The notes beneath the pieces were generated by a model. That model saw only the letters and a program-made list of their open reading frames with translations, was not told where the DNA came from and ran no database searches. Shown one piece after another: positions 18,724-28,177 of a DNA stretch of 64,000 bases. The translations under genes were made by a program, and so were the position numbers. Numbering within the stretch: the stretch's first letter is position 1; every line of letters begins with the position of its first letter. This DNA comes from Candidatus Thiodiazotropha sp. LNASS1 (GTDB lineage Bacteria; Pseudomonadota; Gammaproteobacteria; Chromatiales; Chromatiaceae). The DNA lies in NCBI RefSeq assembly GCF_964212655.1, contig NZ_OZ156465.1, positions 620,001-684,000 on the forward strand, in the 5' to 3' direction.

Positions 18724-19557
18724 ATGACATATTCACTTATTTGCTGCGTCGCAACATGCATGCTGATGGTTGCCTGTTCTACGCCCAGTCAACGATTTGA
18801 ACGGATGGCGCAGGAACAGGGATTCCATAAAACTGAGATAATGGGCAGTGATTTCTTCCATGTCGTCTTCGATAACGGGAAGTTGGGCACCGCATCCACC
18901 CTGCACGTCTACCTGGGGGGGGACGGCACGCCTTGGATCGGTGGATTCATCAAAGCCAGCGATCCCACACCAAGAAAACCTATTGCATTGAAATTGATGG
19001 CAATGGATGAATCCCCCAGTCTCTTTCTGGGTCGGCCTTGTTACCATGGATTTGCGAATCAGCATCCTTGTATGCCGAATTACTGGACCTCTGCACGCTA
19101 CTCTGAGGAAGTGATAGGCAGCATGTCCAGGGCGCTACGGACGCTGATGAATGACTACGGGCATGAAAACCTCCACCTGTTGGGTTTTAGTGGAGGAGGG
19201 AGCTTGGCCATGCTGATGGCTGAGAGATTTCCTGAAACCCGGAGTATCGTCACCATTGCCGGTAACCTGGATATTGAATCATGGGCCGATCTGCATGGTT
19301 ACGACCCATTGGAAGGGTCAAGGAATCCAAAACTGCTATCGACGCTGCCAACGAAAATTCGGCAATACCATCTGGCGGGAGGCAAGGATGGCAACGTACC
19401 TCCCAATATCATACGTGGCGCTTTGGACAATCAACCTGACAGTCAGTTGATACTGTTAGAGGATTTCACCCATGGTTGTTGTTGGGAGGAGATCTGGAAT
19501 GAGGTACTGGCCTGTATCGATGCCCGGTGCGTATGGCGTCATGAAACGCTTAAGTAA
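18724..19557 (+). CDS. Alpha/beta hydrolase-like lipoprotein
   Basis: 277 residues. The N-terminus has a lipobox-type signal (CMLMVACSTP). The body has a hydrolase fold pattern: the strand LHVYLGGDGTPW, the nucleophile elbow LLGFSGGGSLAM with Ser156, and a late HLAGGKDGNVPP and DFTHGCCW that could carry the acid and the His. Divergent from the caspase gene with 84 bases between the starts. The substrate is unknown. Confidence 0.72.
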   Translation: MTYSLICCVATCMLMVACSTPSQRFERMAQEQGFHKTEIMGSDFFHVVFDNGKLGTASTLHVYLGGDGTPWIGGFIKASDPTPRKPIALKLMAMDESPSLFLGRPCYHGFANQHPCMPNYWTSARYSEEVIGSMSRALRTLMNDYGHENLHLLGFSGGGSLAMLMAERFPETRSIVTIAGNLDIESWADLHGYDPLEGSRNPKLLSTLPTKIRQYHLAGGKDGNVPPNIIRGALDNQPDSQLILLEDFTHGCCWEEIWNEVLACIDARCVWRHETLK

Positions 19558-19600
19558 CAGCGTTTTTTTAATCGTTGACCGGCAAGATCCCTTAATGGTT

Positions 19601-21082
19601 CTATTGTAGATCTTGCTGTAACTTGATCAATCCCTGATGATCAGGCAGGGCATCCAGCCCTTTTTCCAGCAGCGCCTTCCCCTCTTGAACCTGTTTCGAT
19701 TCGATCAGGCCTCTGACCTGTTCTGCAAGAAAATCGCCAATTTGCTGCAGGCCCAGGGTTGCCTGCTTGTTGTGTCGGTGCATGATCAATATCTGCTGAT
19801 AGGCATCATAGGCACTGCTGCCAGGGGGTTCCAGCAGCCGACCGACAAGCATATGCACCTCGGCGACCTCGAGGATGCTCTCAATCCTCGCCCTTAGTTC
19901 CGGTTCCAGCGATGTCGTCTCCTGCAGCACGATTTCAGGTTGGACTTCGCCATTTTGCCCGTTGAACAGCAGGGATCCGATGGTGATGACGAGCAATAGA
20001 ATAACGCCTGCAGCAGCCGGAATCGCCCATTTTGGGAGGAGATTGTCCCTCCCTTGCCGGGGTCCTGACATCTCTTTGAGAAACTCTGTCGCATTGCGGG
20101 TCCGATTCTCCCGCTCGAACTCCAATCCATGGGAGATGGCATTCCAGATCTCCTTCGACAACTCTTTGGGACGTTTGGGCTTGAGCGCCAGGTCCCGTGC
20201 ATAGGTCGCCGGTTTCCGGTCGAAAGGATGGCTGCCAGCCATCAATTCGTAAGCGACCACCGAAAGGCCATAGACATCATCCCGCGGATCCGGCTCGCCA
20301 TACTCCAGCATTTCACAGCTGGCATAGGTCGGGGTCAGGGCGCCGAGGGACCCGGGATCGAAGACAGTGGCGTCCTCTGCAGGACGGTCGGCGTTTTTTG
20401 CGGCCCTCGCGATACCGAAATCCACCACTTTGACCACGCTTTTCGAGGTGAGAAAGACATTGCCCGGTTTGAAATCGGAGTGAACGATGTTCTCGGAGTG
20501 GGCATAGGCAAGCGCGCGGGCCATCTGCTCGATGATGGAGAGGGCCTGCTGAGTCGGAAGGGTGGCCGGGCGCAGGCGCCTGATCAGCTGATCGAGGGGC
20601 TCACCCTCCAACAACTCCATGGTCATAAACACATTCGGACCGTCCCGATCGAAATCGTAGACAGTCACGATATTGGGGTGCGCCAGCTGCTGCGCCTTCT
20701 TGCTCTCCCGTTGCAGGGCGATGAAAGAATCGGGATTGGCCTGAAAGTCCTTCGACAATACCTTGACCGCGATATAGGGGTCCCGGTCCATCGCCTCGAC
20801 TTTGCGCAAATCCCGGGCCTTGTAGACCACGCCCATGCCGCCCCGTCCCAGCATCTCTTCCAGGACAAAGCGGTTTTTCAGTACCGAGCCGACAGCAACT
20901 ACAGTAGAGGTACCATTGGCCAGCTCTTCAGAGATGGCGGTCAATGCTTCAGTGACGTTCTTTCCGGGATCGGTTGTCGGATTGGTAGTGCCGGTAGACT
21001 TTTGCTTGTCCGTTCTGTCGGTCGTAGCAAGACGCGTCGCTTCATCATCAGGGGAGGGACGATCGTCATCATGTGTAGCCAC
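19601..21082 (-). CDS. Membrane-anchored Ser/Thr protein kinase
   Basis: About 493 residues from a GTG at 21080-21082 (an upstream ATG at 21145 has poorer context). A Hanks-type kinase: glycine loop MLGRGGMGVVYKARD, catalytic loop HSDFKPGNVFL, DFGIA, and the later DVYGLSVVAYELMAG. The loop has Ser where most relatives have Arg before the catalytic Asp (non-RD). One transmembrane helix follows (WAIPAAAGVILLLVITIGSLLF), then a helical TPR-like C-terminus of about 110 residues. The kinase is cytoplasmic and the tail extracytoplasmic if the orientation is standard. PknB-like signalling is inferred. Confidence 0.88.
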   Translation of the reverse strand: MATHDDDRPSPDDEATRLATTDRTDKQKSTGTTNPTTDPGKNVTEALTAISEELANGTSTVVAVGSVLKNRFVLEEMLGRGGMGVVYKARDLRKVEAMDRDPYIAVKVLSKDFQANPDSFIALQRESKKAQQLAHPNIVTVYDFDRDGPNVFMTMELLEGEPLDQLIRRLRPATLPTQQALSIIEQMARALAYAHSENIVHSDFKPGNVFLTSKSVVKVVDFGIARAAKNADRPAEDATVFDPGSLGALTPTYASCEMLEYGEPDPRDDVYGLSVVAYELMAGSHPFDRKPATYARDLALKPKRPKELSKEIWNAISHGLEFERENRTRNATEFLKEMSGPRQGRDNLLPKWAIPAAAGVILLLVITIGSLLFNGQNGEVQPEIVLQETTSLEPELRARIESILEVAEVHMLVGRLLEPPGSSAYDAYQQILIMHRHNKQATLGLQQIGDFLAEQVRGLIESKQVQEGKALLEKGLDALPDHQGLIKLQQDLQ

Positions 21083-21121
21083 TAACCTTGAATCCTCTCT
21101 AGCAAATCCATAAACGGTTGT

Positions 21122-21318
21122 TAGCCGCGAATGAACGCCAATCACCGCAAACTATCGCAAATGATAAGACATTGCGCATGTCGATCATAGCCTCTGTAAG
21201 GTTTGGCAAAGCGCTATATTTGAATTGCAGGTCATATATCGGCTGTATCTTCATTGCGAACAATTTGCGAGTATTATCTTTGATTGGCGTTAATTTGCGG
21301 CTTGTTCTTTCGCGGCTT
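21122..21318. repeat. Imperfect inverted repeat element of about 200 bp
   Basis: Three motifs occur on the left and return as reverse complements in mirrored order on the right: GCCGCGAA (21124-21131 with 21309-21316), AACGCCAATCA (21134-21144 with 21281-21291) and CGCAAAT (21156-21162 with 21263-21269). It lies between the divergent kinase and phosphodiesterase genes. It looks like a miniature mobile or REP-like element, or a large foldback. Confidence 0.55.
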
Positions 21319-21416
21319 AAAACCCACTCGATCCGGGGAAGAGCCAATAATAGGGGAGAATACCTAAAAATGTACAATGATTCATCGTGTATCAGCGCCC
21401 CGGATCGGTAGGATTT

Positions 21417-22577
21417 ATGCCATTTCCAGACTACAACGGCGGCAGCATTGTCAATCTGATGGCATCATTGCAGAGGGCAATGGGTGGTGACCGCCACAGC
21501 TATCCGCCACTCGATCTCATAGCATCCCTGCCACTCGGGTCCTACCGTAAAATCCTGCTCTGGGTGGTGGACGGCTTGGGAGTCAACTATCTTCGTGCTC
21601 ATCCTGAAGCCGAGGCGCTGAATGCACATCTCAAGGGAGCGATAACCTCTGTCTTTCCACCAACCACTGCCACAGCCGTAACCACCTTCCTCACCGGCGA
21701 TGCGCCGCAACAGCATGGCCTGACCGGTTGGCATGTCTACTTCAGGGAGTTGGGCGCTGTATTGGCGGTACTGCCAGGACGCCCAAGATATGGCGGTGTC
21801 ACGCTTGGAGAGGCAGGGATCGATACCGGGATCTTGCTTGGGCACACACCTTTCAGCGATAAAATCGCCTGTGACTCAGTCATACTATCACCGGCCTATA
21901 TCGCCGATTCGGATTTTAACCGGGCCCACCTCGGCAGGGCGCGCCTGGTGAGACACCGGAACCTGCCGGAACTCGCCAGTCAGATTGCAGAATTGCTTCG
22001 TGAGGGTGATGATCGTTATCTCTATGCCTACTGGTCCGAACTGGACAGTATTGGCCACCAGTCAGGTATCTGGAGCGAAGAGGCAAAACACCATCTATTG
22101 GAAATCGATCAAGCGTTCAGCTATCTACTGGAACAATGTCGAGGCACCGATAGCCTGATTATCATCTGTGCAGACCATGGCCAGATCGATACCCAGCCGA
22201 ATGACAGGATTTCGCTCGACGATCACCCGGAACTACTGGAAATGCTCAGTTTGCCACTTTGTGGTGAACCGCGTGCTGCCTATTGTTATTTACGTCCAGG
22301 CAGTGAAAATGATTTTGATGATTATGTGAAAAGTGAGTTAGCCGGAAAAGCGGTCGCTTATCAATCAAATGAGTTAATCGAGAAGAATTGGTTTGGTCAG
22401 GGGTTGCACCACCCTCAACTACCGTGGCGGATTGGTGATCGTTTGCTACTGTTGCAAGACAACTATGTCATCAAGGATTGGTTGGCACAGGAAAGACGCT
22501 ATGAAATGATAGGGGTGCATGGAGGCTTCAGTAACGATGAACTCAATGTGCCACTGATACTAATTGAGACAAACTAG
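21417..22577 (+). CDS. Alkaline phosphatase superfamily phosphodiesterase
   Basis: 386 residues from the ATG at 21417, with TAGGA just before it; a GTG at 21387 lacks a site. The type I phosphodiesterase/nucleotide pyrophosphatase pattern is clear: LLWVVDGLGVNYL (metal Asp), FPPTTATAVTTFLTG (nucleophile Thr), YWSELDSIGHQSG and IICADHGQID (metal Asp/His), and GVHGGFS (last His). No signal peptide is seen, so it is probably cytoplasmic. The natural substrate is not evident. Confidence 0.85.
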   Translation: MPFPDYNGGSIVNLMASLQRAMGGDRHSYPPLDLIASLPLGSYRKILLWVVDGLGVNYLRAHPEAEALNAHLKGAITSVFPPTTATAVTTFLTGDAPQQHGLTGWHVYFRELGAVLAVLPGRPRYGGVTLGEAGIDTGILLGHTPFSDKIACDSVILSPAYIADSDFNRAHLGRARLVRHRNLPELASQIAELLREGDDRYLYAYWSELDSIGHQSGIWSEEAKHHLLEIDQAFSYLLEQCRGTDSLIIICADHGQIDTQPNDRISLDDHPELLEMLSLPLCGEPRAAYCYLRPGSENDFDDYVKSELAGKAVAYQSNELIEKNWFGQGLHHPQLPWRIGDRLLLLQDNYVIKDWLAQERRYEMIGVHGGFSNDELNVPLILIETN

Positions 22578-22682
22578 AAAATTGCCTGACTTAAGGATAC
22601 TAAAATGACTACTTTTTTGTCATTTTCAGCCTGGGTATCTTCACCGCATGTCCTTATGGGTGAAGAATAAATAATTCAGGAA

Positions 22683-23009
22683 TTACCTTGGACAGAGGTT
22701 GTATACAAATCCACTCACGATAATTAGACAAGAACCCTTTGCTTCAATAATTGTGTGGACATTTATAATTGCATCGACTGGTAGATGCTCTTCAGGGAAT
22801 TTTACGGGTTTTCCGGTAATGGCTTTACCCTCGCTATTCAGTATTACCAGTTTACCTGATTTGGCATCGAACTGAATTGAGTATTCAAATTTATCCGTTT
22901 GCGAAGAACTGTCGTTACCCGGCTTTCTGTACATTTCTGCGCAAGCCGTAATTGTCGACGCAAAGAAAACGATCAGAGTAAGTGATATGAAATTTCTAAG
23001 TCGCTTCAT
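22683..23009 (-). CDS. Small putative lipoprotein
   Basis: 108 residues. The signal ends in STITACAEM, a lipobox-like site. The rest has beta-strand character and two further cysteines near the end (GSCLIIV, NLCPR). I do not recognise it. It lies 34 bases downstream of the FecR-TPR-barrel gene in... the opposite order of transcription flow, that is, it follows that gene on the same strand, so the two may be cotranscribed. Confidence 0.55.
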   Translation of the reverse strand: MKRLRNFISLTLIVFFASTITACAEMYRKPGNDSSSQTDKFEYSIQFDAKSGKLVILNSEGKAITGKPVKFPEEHLPVDAIINVHTIIEAKGSCLIIVSGFVYNLCPR

Positions 23010-23043
23010 TTCGATGCTCCTCTTGTTGAAGTTATTTTGTAAA

Positions 23044-26000
23044 TCAGCGGAAAATGACAGATACTTGCCCGTAAATCAGGCGTTCAGGACTGAATGATGA
23101 CGGTGAAGCCGTGGCTTCAATGCCCAGGCTATCATAACTGTTTCTATCTTCGAAATTGAAATCCTCGTCAAAGGCATTCTTAACGCCAAATGATATGAGG
23201 CCATACTTATCCGGAAGACGGTAAGAAAGTTGAAGGTCAGTTTGCCAGAATTCATCCTCGGCACTTTGGGGTGGATCTAAAATGGAATTTCCCTGGAACA
23301 CGCCTTCCTGATTTATATAAGTCGCAATAGCGCCAAAAATTAAACCTGTCGGGTGATAGTAGTTAAAAGCAATTGGAAACCGATGTGTTTCCAGTTCCAC
23401 TACGCCATCCGGCGCCAACCCATTGAAGTTGGCGGCGTCAACATTGGTAGCAGAATCAAGATCGTTATATTCGTAATCAATGCTTAGACTCAGATTCTTT
23501 TGTGGAGTCCAATTGACCCATGCATTTACACTAGTCTCCTCAAATTCGACATCTACTACTGATGAGTTAAATGTCATTGTGTCAAGTAGTGTAAAGGGCG
23601 TTTCACCATTACGGTTCAAACCTCTAACGCCTACAGACAGAGATGGCGAGAACTGATGGTCAAGACCCAATCCAAAATTCCAGCTTTCTGTTTGGCGGAA
23701 CTCGTCATGGATCTGATTGAAACCTGCAACATGTGATGGTTCGAGTGTTTGATAAAATGAAGCGACAATTACACTTGAAGTAGTCCTAAAAAGGGCTGCA
23801 CGGAGAACAGACGCATCGGATATAGACCATTGCACTCCCAATTTTGGAAGGACTCGGGTCTCATTGTCGTCAAATATTTCACTATCGCCACGAACTGCGG
23901 ATATTGCTGCAGTTAGGTGCAGCATTTTTGACGGGTTGTAGAAATAATACCCGTACAGACGTGACTGCTGCTCGGTAAATGTACTGCGCTGGGCACAGTT
24001 AGGAAAAGGCAGTGGGCACGGTATAGGTGAGTAATCAAAGGTGGAAATGGTATCTAGCTCATCCCGATTGTAGCTGAGTCCACCAACGAAGTGATGCGAT
24101 CCGTTATAATGCAATAGCTGAAGGTCATGCGTATTTATGTTGGCATCGCTTTCACGCACAAGCTCAAATAATGGTGATGAAGTAACAAAATTTGCTTCGT
24201 CCTCTATTTTTGAGGTTGTAAAAATAACATTGGTTATTGGTGAGAATCTATGATTGAAACCAAGTCGATAGTTCATTGTGTCCGTATCGACACGCAAGGT
24301 TTCATCAACCAGCAAACTGGGCAACAACCTTTGGCTGACGTCCCCTTTAGTCACTTCATCCTGACTAACTTCCATCTGGATAGAGGTGTTTTCGGAAAAA
24401 GCATATTGAGCGAAAACATTGTAGATATCCTGTTCGTAATCTGCATTCGGCCGAAATCCATCGGTTTCAGTATGATACTGGCCTGCACTGAACGCAAAGC
24501 GATCATGTAATCCGGCTATGATTGCATCGTTACTCCAGGTGTCCTCTTCGGCAATCGCTGCATCAAGCTGGAATGCCAGGCCGTTGTGGGTAAAGAGCGG
24601 ATTGTATTCGTTATATGAAAGTTCACCAGGACCATTGCCATCTAACAAGCCTAAGTTAGAGTTGCTCAACTGTGGTTGTAACGGATCGAGATTGAGGGGC
24701 TGGGTCATCTTTGATTGCAACAATTCACTCTGTCTCGCGGCATCCAGGTTGGTAAGGCCTGAATAGCTGTCTGCCAATAATCGATGCGCAGAGTGGTTGC
24801 TTGGGTCCTGTGCCAGTGCATCGGTTGCTTGGAGCCGCGCTTGTTGCTCGAAATTCAGATCGTTGTATATTCTGCCCAGTGCAACACTACGGGCAGCCTC
24901 ATCCTTGTCTAAGAGCTGTCTTGAACGGTATACACCTCTGTTGTCATTCAGTTCAATAGCCCTCTTTTGCGCATGCAGGGCCTCGACTGGACGGTTGCCG
25001 GACTGTAGAAGTATCGAATCATAGAACCAAGCCGTTGGGTCATAAGGGTCGAGGCCCTTCGCCATGGCAAACTGTTGGGATGCCAATTCGTTGCGCTTTT
25101 CCTCGTAATAGGCTTTACCCATATAGCTGCGAAGCAGTGCGTTGCTTGGATCTAGCAGTACAGCAGTTTCGATCTCTTCACGGCCAGATTCCAAATCGCC
25201 TAGGCGAATCTCCAGTAAACCTAGACCGAGGTGGGGCAGGGGGGCTGCTGAATCGAGTGCGATGGCCTTTTCAAATACCGTTTTGGCAGCATCCAAATTG
25301 ATATCCCGCAGTGATGCGAACCCGAGAACGGTATATGCTAGTGAAAGCTCGGGATTGATGTTGATTGCCTGATTGGCGGCTTCCCTGGCGGATCTCGTGT
25401 GACCTGTCATTAACCAGACTTCTGCAAGACGCGCTTGCGTCAAAGCGTTTTGCGGAGCCAGTTCTGCTGCTTTCCTGCTATTGGCCAGGGCGGCGGGAAT
25501 GTCGAACATGGCCTGATTGACATAGGATTGCGCCATATAGGCTGCAGCTGACTGACTATCCTGCTGCAAAGCCTGTTTTGCCAGTTCGGTAGCCTCTTCC
25601 AGACGATTTTGCACGATGGCCTTGATGGCTTCTCGAGCCAGGGTATCGGCTTTACCGGGGGCTTCAGGTAGAGGAGGGTAGTAGAGCGCCCATGCAACAG
25701 CCTCGAAGGGTTTGACGATCTCAATTTGAACCGGCTGCTGATCGGCTGATGCCCGGGCGGCCTGATTTGCGCTCAAATCGATTGAGCCGGCTTTATTTGC
25801 GGCTATCACAGTGCCTTCCAGAACCGTTACTTCGGTCGCCTGGTTCCGTATGCGAATTACAAACTCTGTGCCCTCAATGGATGCGTTCACATAGGGAGTT
25901 TTGACCTCCAGGCTTTGTGGTGTGCGGCTGATGAAGTGTACAGCACCTCGAAGCAGGTCCAGGAGGGATGGCGTTGTCTTTCCGACCTGGGTAAATGTCA

Positions 26001-26283
26001 GAGCGGAATCTCGATCCAGACGCAGCAGGGTATCGTTGGTCAGGCGAACGGCGGCCCTGCCATCGTGTAGTGTTCTTATGGCGTCACCGGCACAGAATTG
26101 ATCGTCAAGCACCGCATGTTGCCAGGTTTCCTGGCCGTCTCTTTTCTTTTCTGCACTGCCTTCCAGGGAGACCAATTGAGCCACATGACTGCACTCGGCT
26201 GAAAAGAGTTGCTGCGAAAAGACCAGGATGGAAATGAGAAATAGAAATTTCGCGAGCATTGTGGCCTGTTTGCAATGCTGCAT
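23044..26283 (-). CDS. FecR - TPR - outer-membrane beta-barrel fusion protein
   Basis: 1079 residues. A signal peptide (FLFLISILVFSQQLFSA) precedes a FecR-type domain (about 40-185: LVSLEGSAEKKRDGQETW, LLDLLRGAVHFISRTPQSLEVKTPYVNASIEGTEF, TVLEGTV). Then follow about nine TPR repeats (about 210-520, EAAELAPQNALTQARLAEVWL and so on). The last 520 residues are alternating aromatic/polar strands of a TonB-receptor-like barrel (LRFAFSAGQYHTETDGF..., SYRLPDKYGLISFGVKNAFDEDF, ending LIYGQVSVIFR with a terminal Arg rather than Phe). I see no plug domain. Usually FecR is a separate inner-membrane sigma regulator; here it is exported and fused. Function unknown. Confidence 0.8.
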   Translation of the reverse strand: MQHCKQATMLAKFLFLISILVFSQQLFSAECSHVAQLVSLEGSAEKKRDGQETWQHAVLDDQFCAGDAIRTLHDGRAAVRLTNDTLLRLDRDSALTFTQVGKTTPSLLDLLRGAVHFISRTPQSLEVKTPYVNASIEGTEFVIRIRNQATEVTVLEGTVIAANKAGSIDLSANQAARASADQQPVQIEIVKPFEAVAWALYYPPLPEAPGKADTLAREAIKAIVQNRLEEATELAKQALQQDSQSAAAYMAQSYVNQAMFDIPAALANSRKAAELAPQNALTQARLAEVWLMTGHTRSAREAANQAININPELSLAYTVLGFASLRDINLDAAKTVFEKAIALDSAAPLPHLGLGLLEIRLGDLESGREEIETAVLLDPSNALLRSYMGKAYYEEKRNELASQQFAMAKGLDPYDPTAWFYDSILLQSGNRPVEALHAQKRAIELNDNRGVYRSRQLLDKDEAARSVALGRIYNDLNFEQQARLQATDALAQDPSNHSAHRLLADSYSGLTNLDAARQSELLQSKMTQPLNLDPLQPQLSNSNLGLLDGNGPGELSYNEYNPLFTHNGLAFQLDAAIAEEDTWSNDAIIAGLHDRFAFSAGQYHTETDGFRPNADYEQDIYNVFAQYAFSENTSIQMEVSQDEVTKGDVSQRLLPSLLVDETLRVDTDTMNYRLGFNHRFSPITNVIFTTSKIEDEANFVTSSPLFELVRESDANINTHDLQLLHYNGSHHFVGGLSYNRDELDTISTFDYSPIPCPLPFPNCAQRSTFTEQQSRLYGYYFYNPSKMLHLTAAISAVRGDSEIFDDNETRVLPKLGVQWSISDASVLRAALFRTTSSVIVASFYQTLEPSHVAGFNQIHDEFRQTESWNFGLGLDHQFSPSLSVGVRGLNRNGETPFTLLDTMTFNSSVVDVEFEETSVNAWVNWTPQKNLSLSIDYEYNDLDSATNVDAANFNGLAPDGVVELETHRFPIAFNYYHPTGLIFGAIATYINQEGVFQGNSILDPPQSAEDEFWQTDLQLSYRLPDKYGLISFGVKNAFDEDFNFEDRNSYDSLGIEATASPSSFSPERLIYGQVSVIFR

Positions 26284-26753
26284 ATTGATCCCCTGCTATC
26301 GTTTTTATAGATCCAAAACCTTGACTGGAAATGTGTGCCTGGCAAGGCAACGAAAATTTCCATTGCATGTAGCTATATAGTAACGAATATTTACAAAGAT
26401 GCGAATTTATTTCATATCTGCCAAGCGTATTGGCTCTCTTTTTTAATGTAATTTATATCTTCCCTGCCTTAAGTATGTCTCAATAAAAAAGAATGCCCCA
26501 TAAAGTCGATAAATAATGGCAGTAAGGCATAGATTATTAAGGGTTTTTGATTGTCGGGATATTTTACGCCCGTTTCTATTATATACATTAGAAATATACA
26601 GTAACTATTTAATTTAACGATTGTAAATTAAATATGGCTTGAGTTGTGCATTTATTTCATAAAAGCATCATGTTAAGACAAAGGTGTTAAGAAAACTGAC
26701 ATTGTTGGTCTTTGACAGTTGAGCAACAGGCCGGTTTTTCTCAAACGACAACA
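26284..26753. other. AT-rich divergent intergenic region
   Basis: 470 bases between the leftward barrel fusion gene and the rightward SleB-type gene. The core, about 26380-26660, is strikingly AT-rich compared with its flanks. It should contain both promoters. I found no credible coding frame or named regulatory motif. Confidence 0.4.
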
Positions 26754-27368
26754 ATGAAAAACAACAACCTTCAGCACAGTCAAGATGACAGCTATCCGCC
26801 CAAGGTACTGTTGTTCTTGGTCGCCATGTTCAGCACTGGCATTGTGATGGCTGAAGAGGCCATTGAACCGACGAACCTGGAAGACGATCTCAAACACTGG
26901 CGATCTCTATACCAACCCCCAGAAACATCAGAGGTTTCAAAAGAGATCGATTGCCTGGCGCGAAATATCTATTTTGAAGCACGCAGCGAGACTGAACAGG
27001 GACAGCTTGCAGTGGGTCATGTTGTCATGAACCGGGTTGCGCATGCAGGCTATCCGGATTCGGTTTGTGCGGTCGTCAAACAGGGAGGGGAAAAAAGACG
27101 TAACCGGTGTCAATTTTCCTGGTGGTGCGATGGACGTTCGGATTTGCCCGTGAATAAAAAGGCCTGGAAGCGGTCGCAGAAACTTGCCAAGGCGATCTAT
27201 AAAGGGCTATCCAAAGACCCGACTGATGGTGCGCTTTGGTATCATGCGGACTATGTCAATCCTGTATGGAGTACAGCGCTGGTATTGGGTAAAAAGATCG
27301 GACAGCATCTATTTTACTTGAGTGAAAAACGGCCTGTGTATGCCATGAATACGGCATCCACGTTATAG
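26754..27368 (+). CDS. SleB/CwlJ-type cell wall hydrolase
   Basis: 204 residues from the ATG at 26754; an upstream TTG at 26712 is possible but not needed. A hydrophobic N-terminal stretch (VLLFLVAMFSTGIVMAEE) is a signal or anchor. The Hydrolase_2 domain is plain: DCLARNIYFEARSETEQGQLAVGHVVMNRV, then CAVVKQGGEKRRNRCQFSWWCDG, with the conserved Glu of YFEAR as likely catalytic residue. It would cut peptidoglycan in the periplasm. Confidence 0.85.
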   Translation: MKNNNLQHSQDDSYPPKVLLFLVAMFSTGIVMAEEAIEPTNLEDDLKHWRSLYQPPETSEVSKEIDCLARNIYFEARSETEQGQLAVGHVVMNRVAHAGYPDSVCAVVKQGGEKRRNRCQFSWWCDGRSDLPVNKKAWKRSQKLAKAIYKGLSKDPTDGALWYHADYVNPVWSTALVLGKKIGQHLFYLSEKRPVYAMNTASTL

Positions 27369-27435
27369 TCCGTAAACACACCAATCAATAAACTGAGCAA
27401 TCGATCGGGTAACCGCACCTTAAAGTCAAGCCATC

Positions 27436-27999
27436 CTACTCCGGTATGGGTACTTCGATAAGCTTTCCTGTCTTGCAGTTATAGATATAACCATATATAG
27501 GCATATCACCAGGCACCAATGGGTGATTGCGTATTCTTTGTACATCCTCGACAACACTTTTAGCATTGTCCGAGATGGTCAGCCAATTGATAAACCTGCC
27601 TTCGATTGAACCGCTGCCGTCATCGGTGTCATGCCAGCCATCGGCGTCGATCGTTGCGGTTTTGAGACTGCTTGCGAGCAGGTCGCCCATGATTTCATTG
27701 GTGAATGTCAGCATACCGCAATCGGTATGATGGATAACAAACCACTCTTTCGTTCCAAGTAGCTTATAGGAAATGACAAGGGAACGGATTGCATCGTCGC
27801 TTGCTCTTCCTCCGGCATTGCGAATAACATGCGCGTCACCTTCAGACAATCCGGCAAACTTAGCCGGGTCGAGTCTTGCATCCATACAGGTTAGCACAGC
27901 GAATCGGCGCCCCGGCGGCATGGGAAGTTCACTTTTATTACCAAAACCTTTTGCATACTTTGCGTTTGCAGTTATAACCTCATCGCGAATTTTGCTCAT
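27436..27999 (-). CDS. Beta-class carbonic anhydrase
   Basis: 187 residues, converting carbon dioxide and bicarbonate. Zinc ligands are visible: Cys38 in LTCMDARLD, with the Asp/Arg dyad Asp40-Arg42, and His91-x-x-Cys94 in VIHHTDCGM. The spacing and length fit the short clade D-like beta enzymes of bacteria. No signal peptide, so cytoplasmic. In an autotroph it would supply inorganic carbon; that link is inferred. Confidence 0.92.
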   Translation of the reverse strand: MSKIRDEVITANAKYAKGFGNKSELPMPPGRRFAVLTCMDARLDPAKFAGLSEGDAHVIRNAGGRASDDAIRSLVISYKLLGTKEWFVIHHTDCGMLTFTNEIMGDLLASSLKTATIDADGWHDTDDGSGSIEGRFINWLTISDNAKSVVEDVQRIRNHPLVPGDMPIYGYIYNCKTGKLIEVPIPE

Positions 28000-28177
28000 G
28001 GCTTATCCCCCGGTTACTATTTTCCTTAATAACTATGATCACTATTTGACAGGTATCTCACCCTGCTTATTGATCACAATTTATCGGGTAATTGAATCTA
28101 AAGCATGTTTTTTCAAATGATAAAAAAGAGCAAGGCAGTGATGAATACAGGCATAAAAATCACCCTGTCCACTCTGG

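Noticed and set aside
22602-22626. AAAATGAC / GTCATTTT hairpin after the phosphodiesterase gene
   Set aside because: AT-rich 8-bp stem with a T-rich loop, too weak to call a terminator with confidence.
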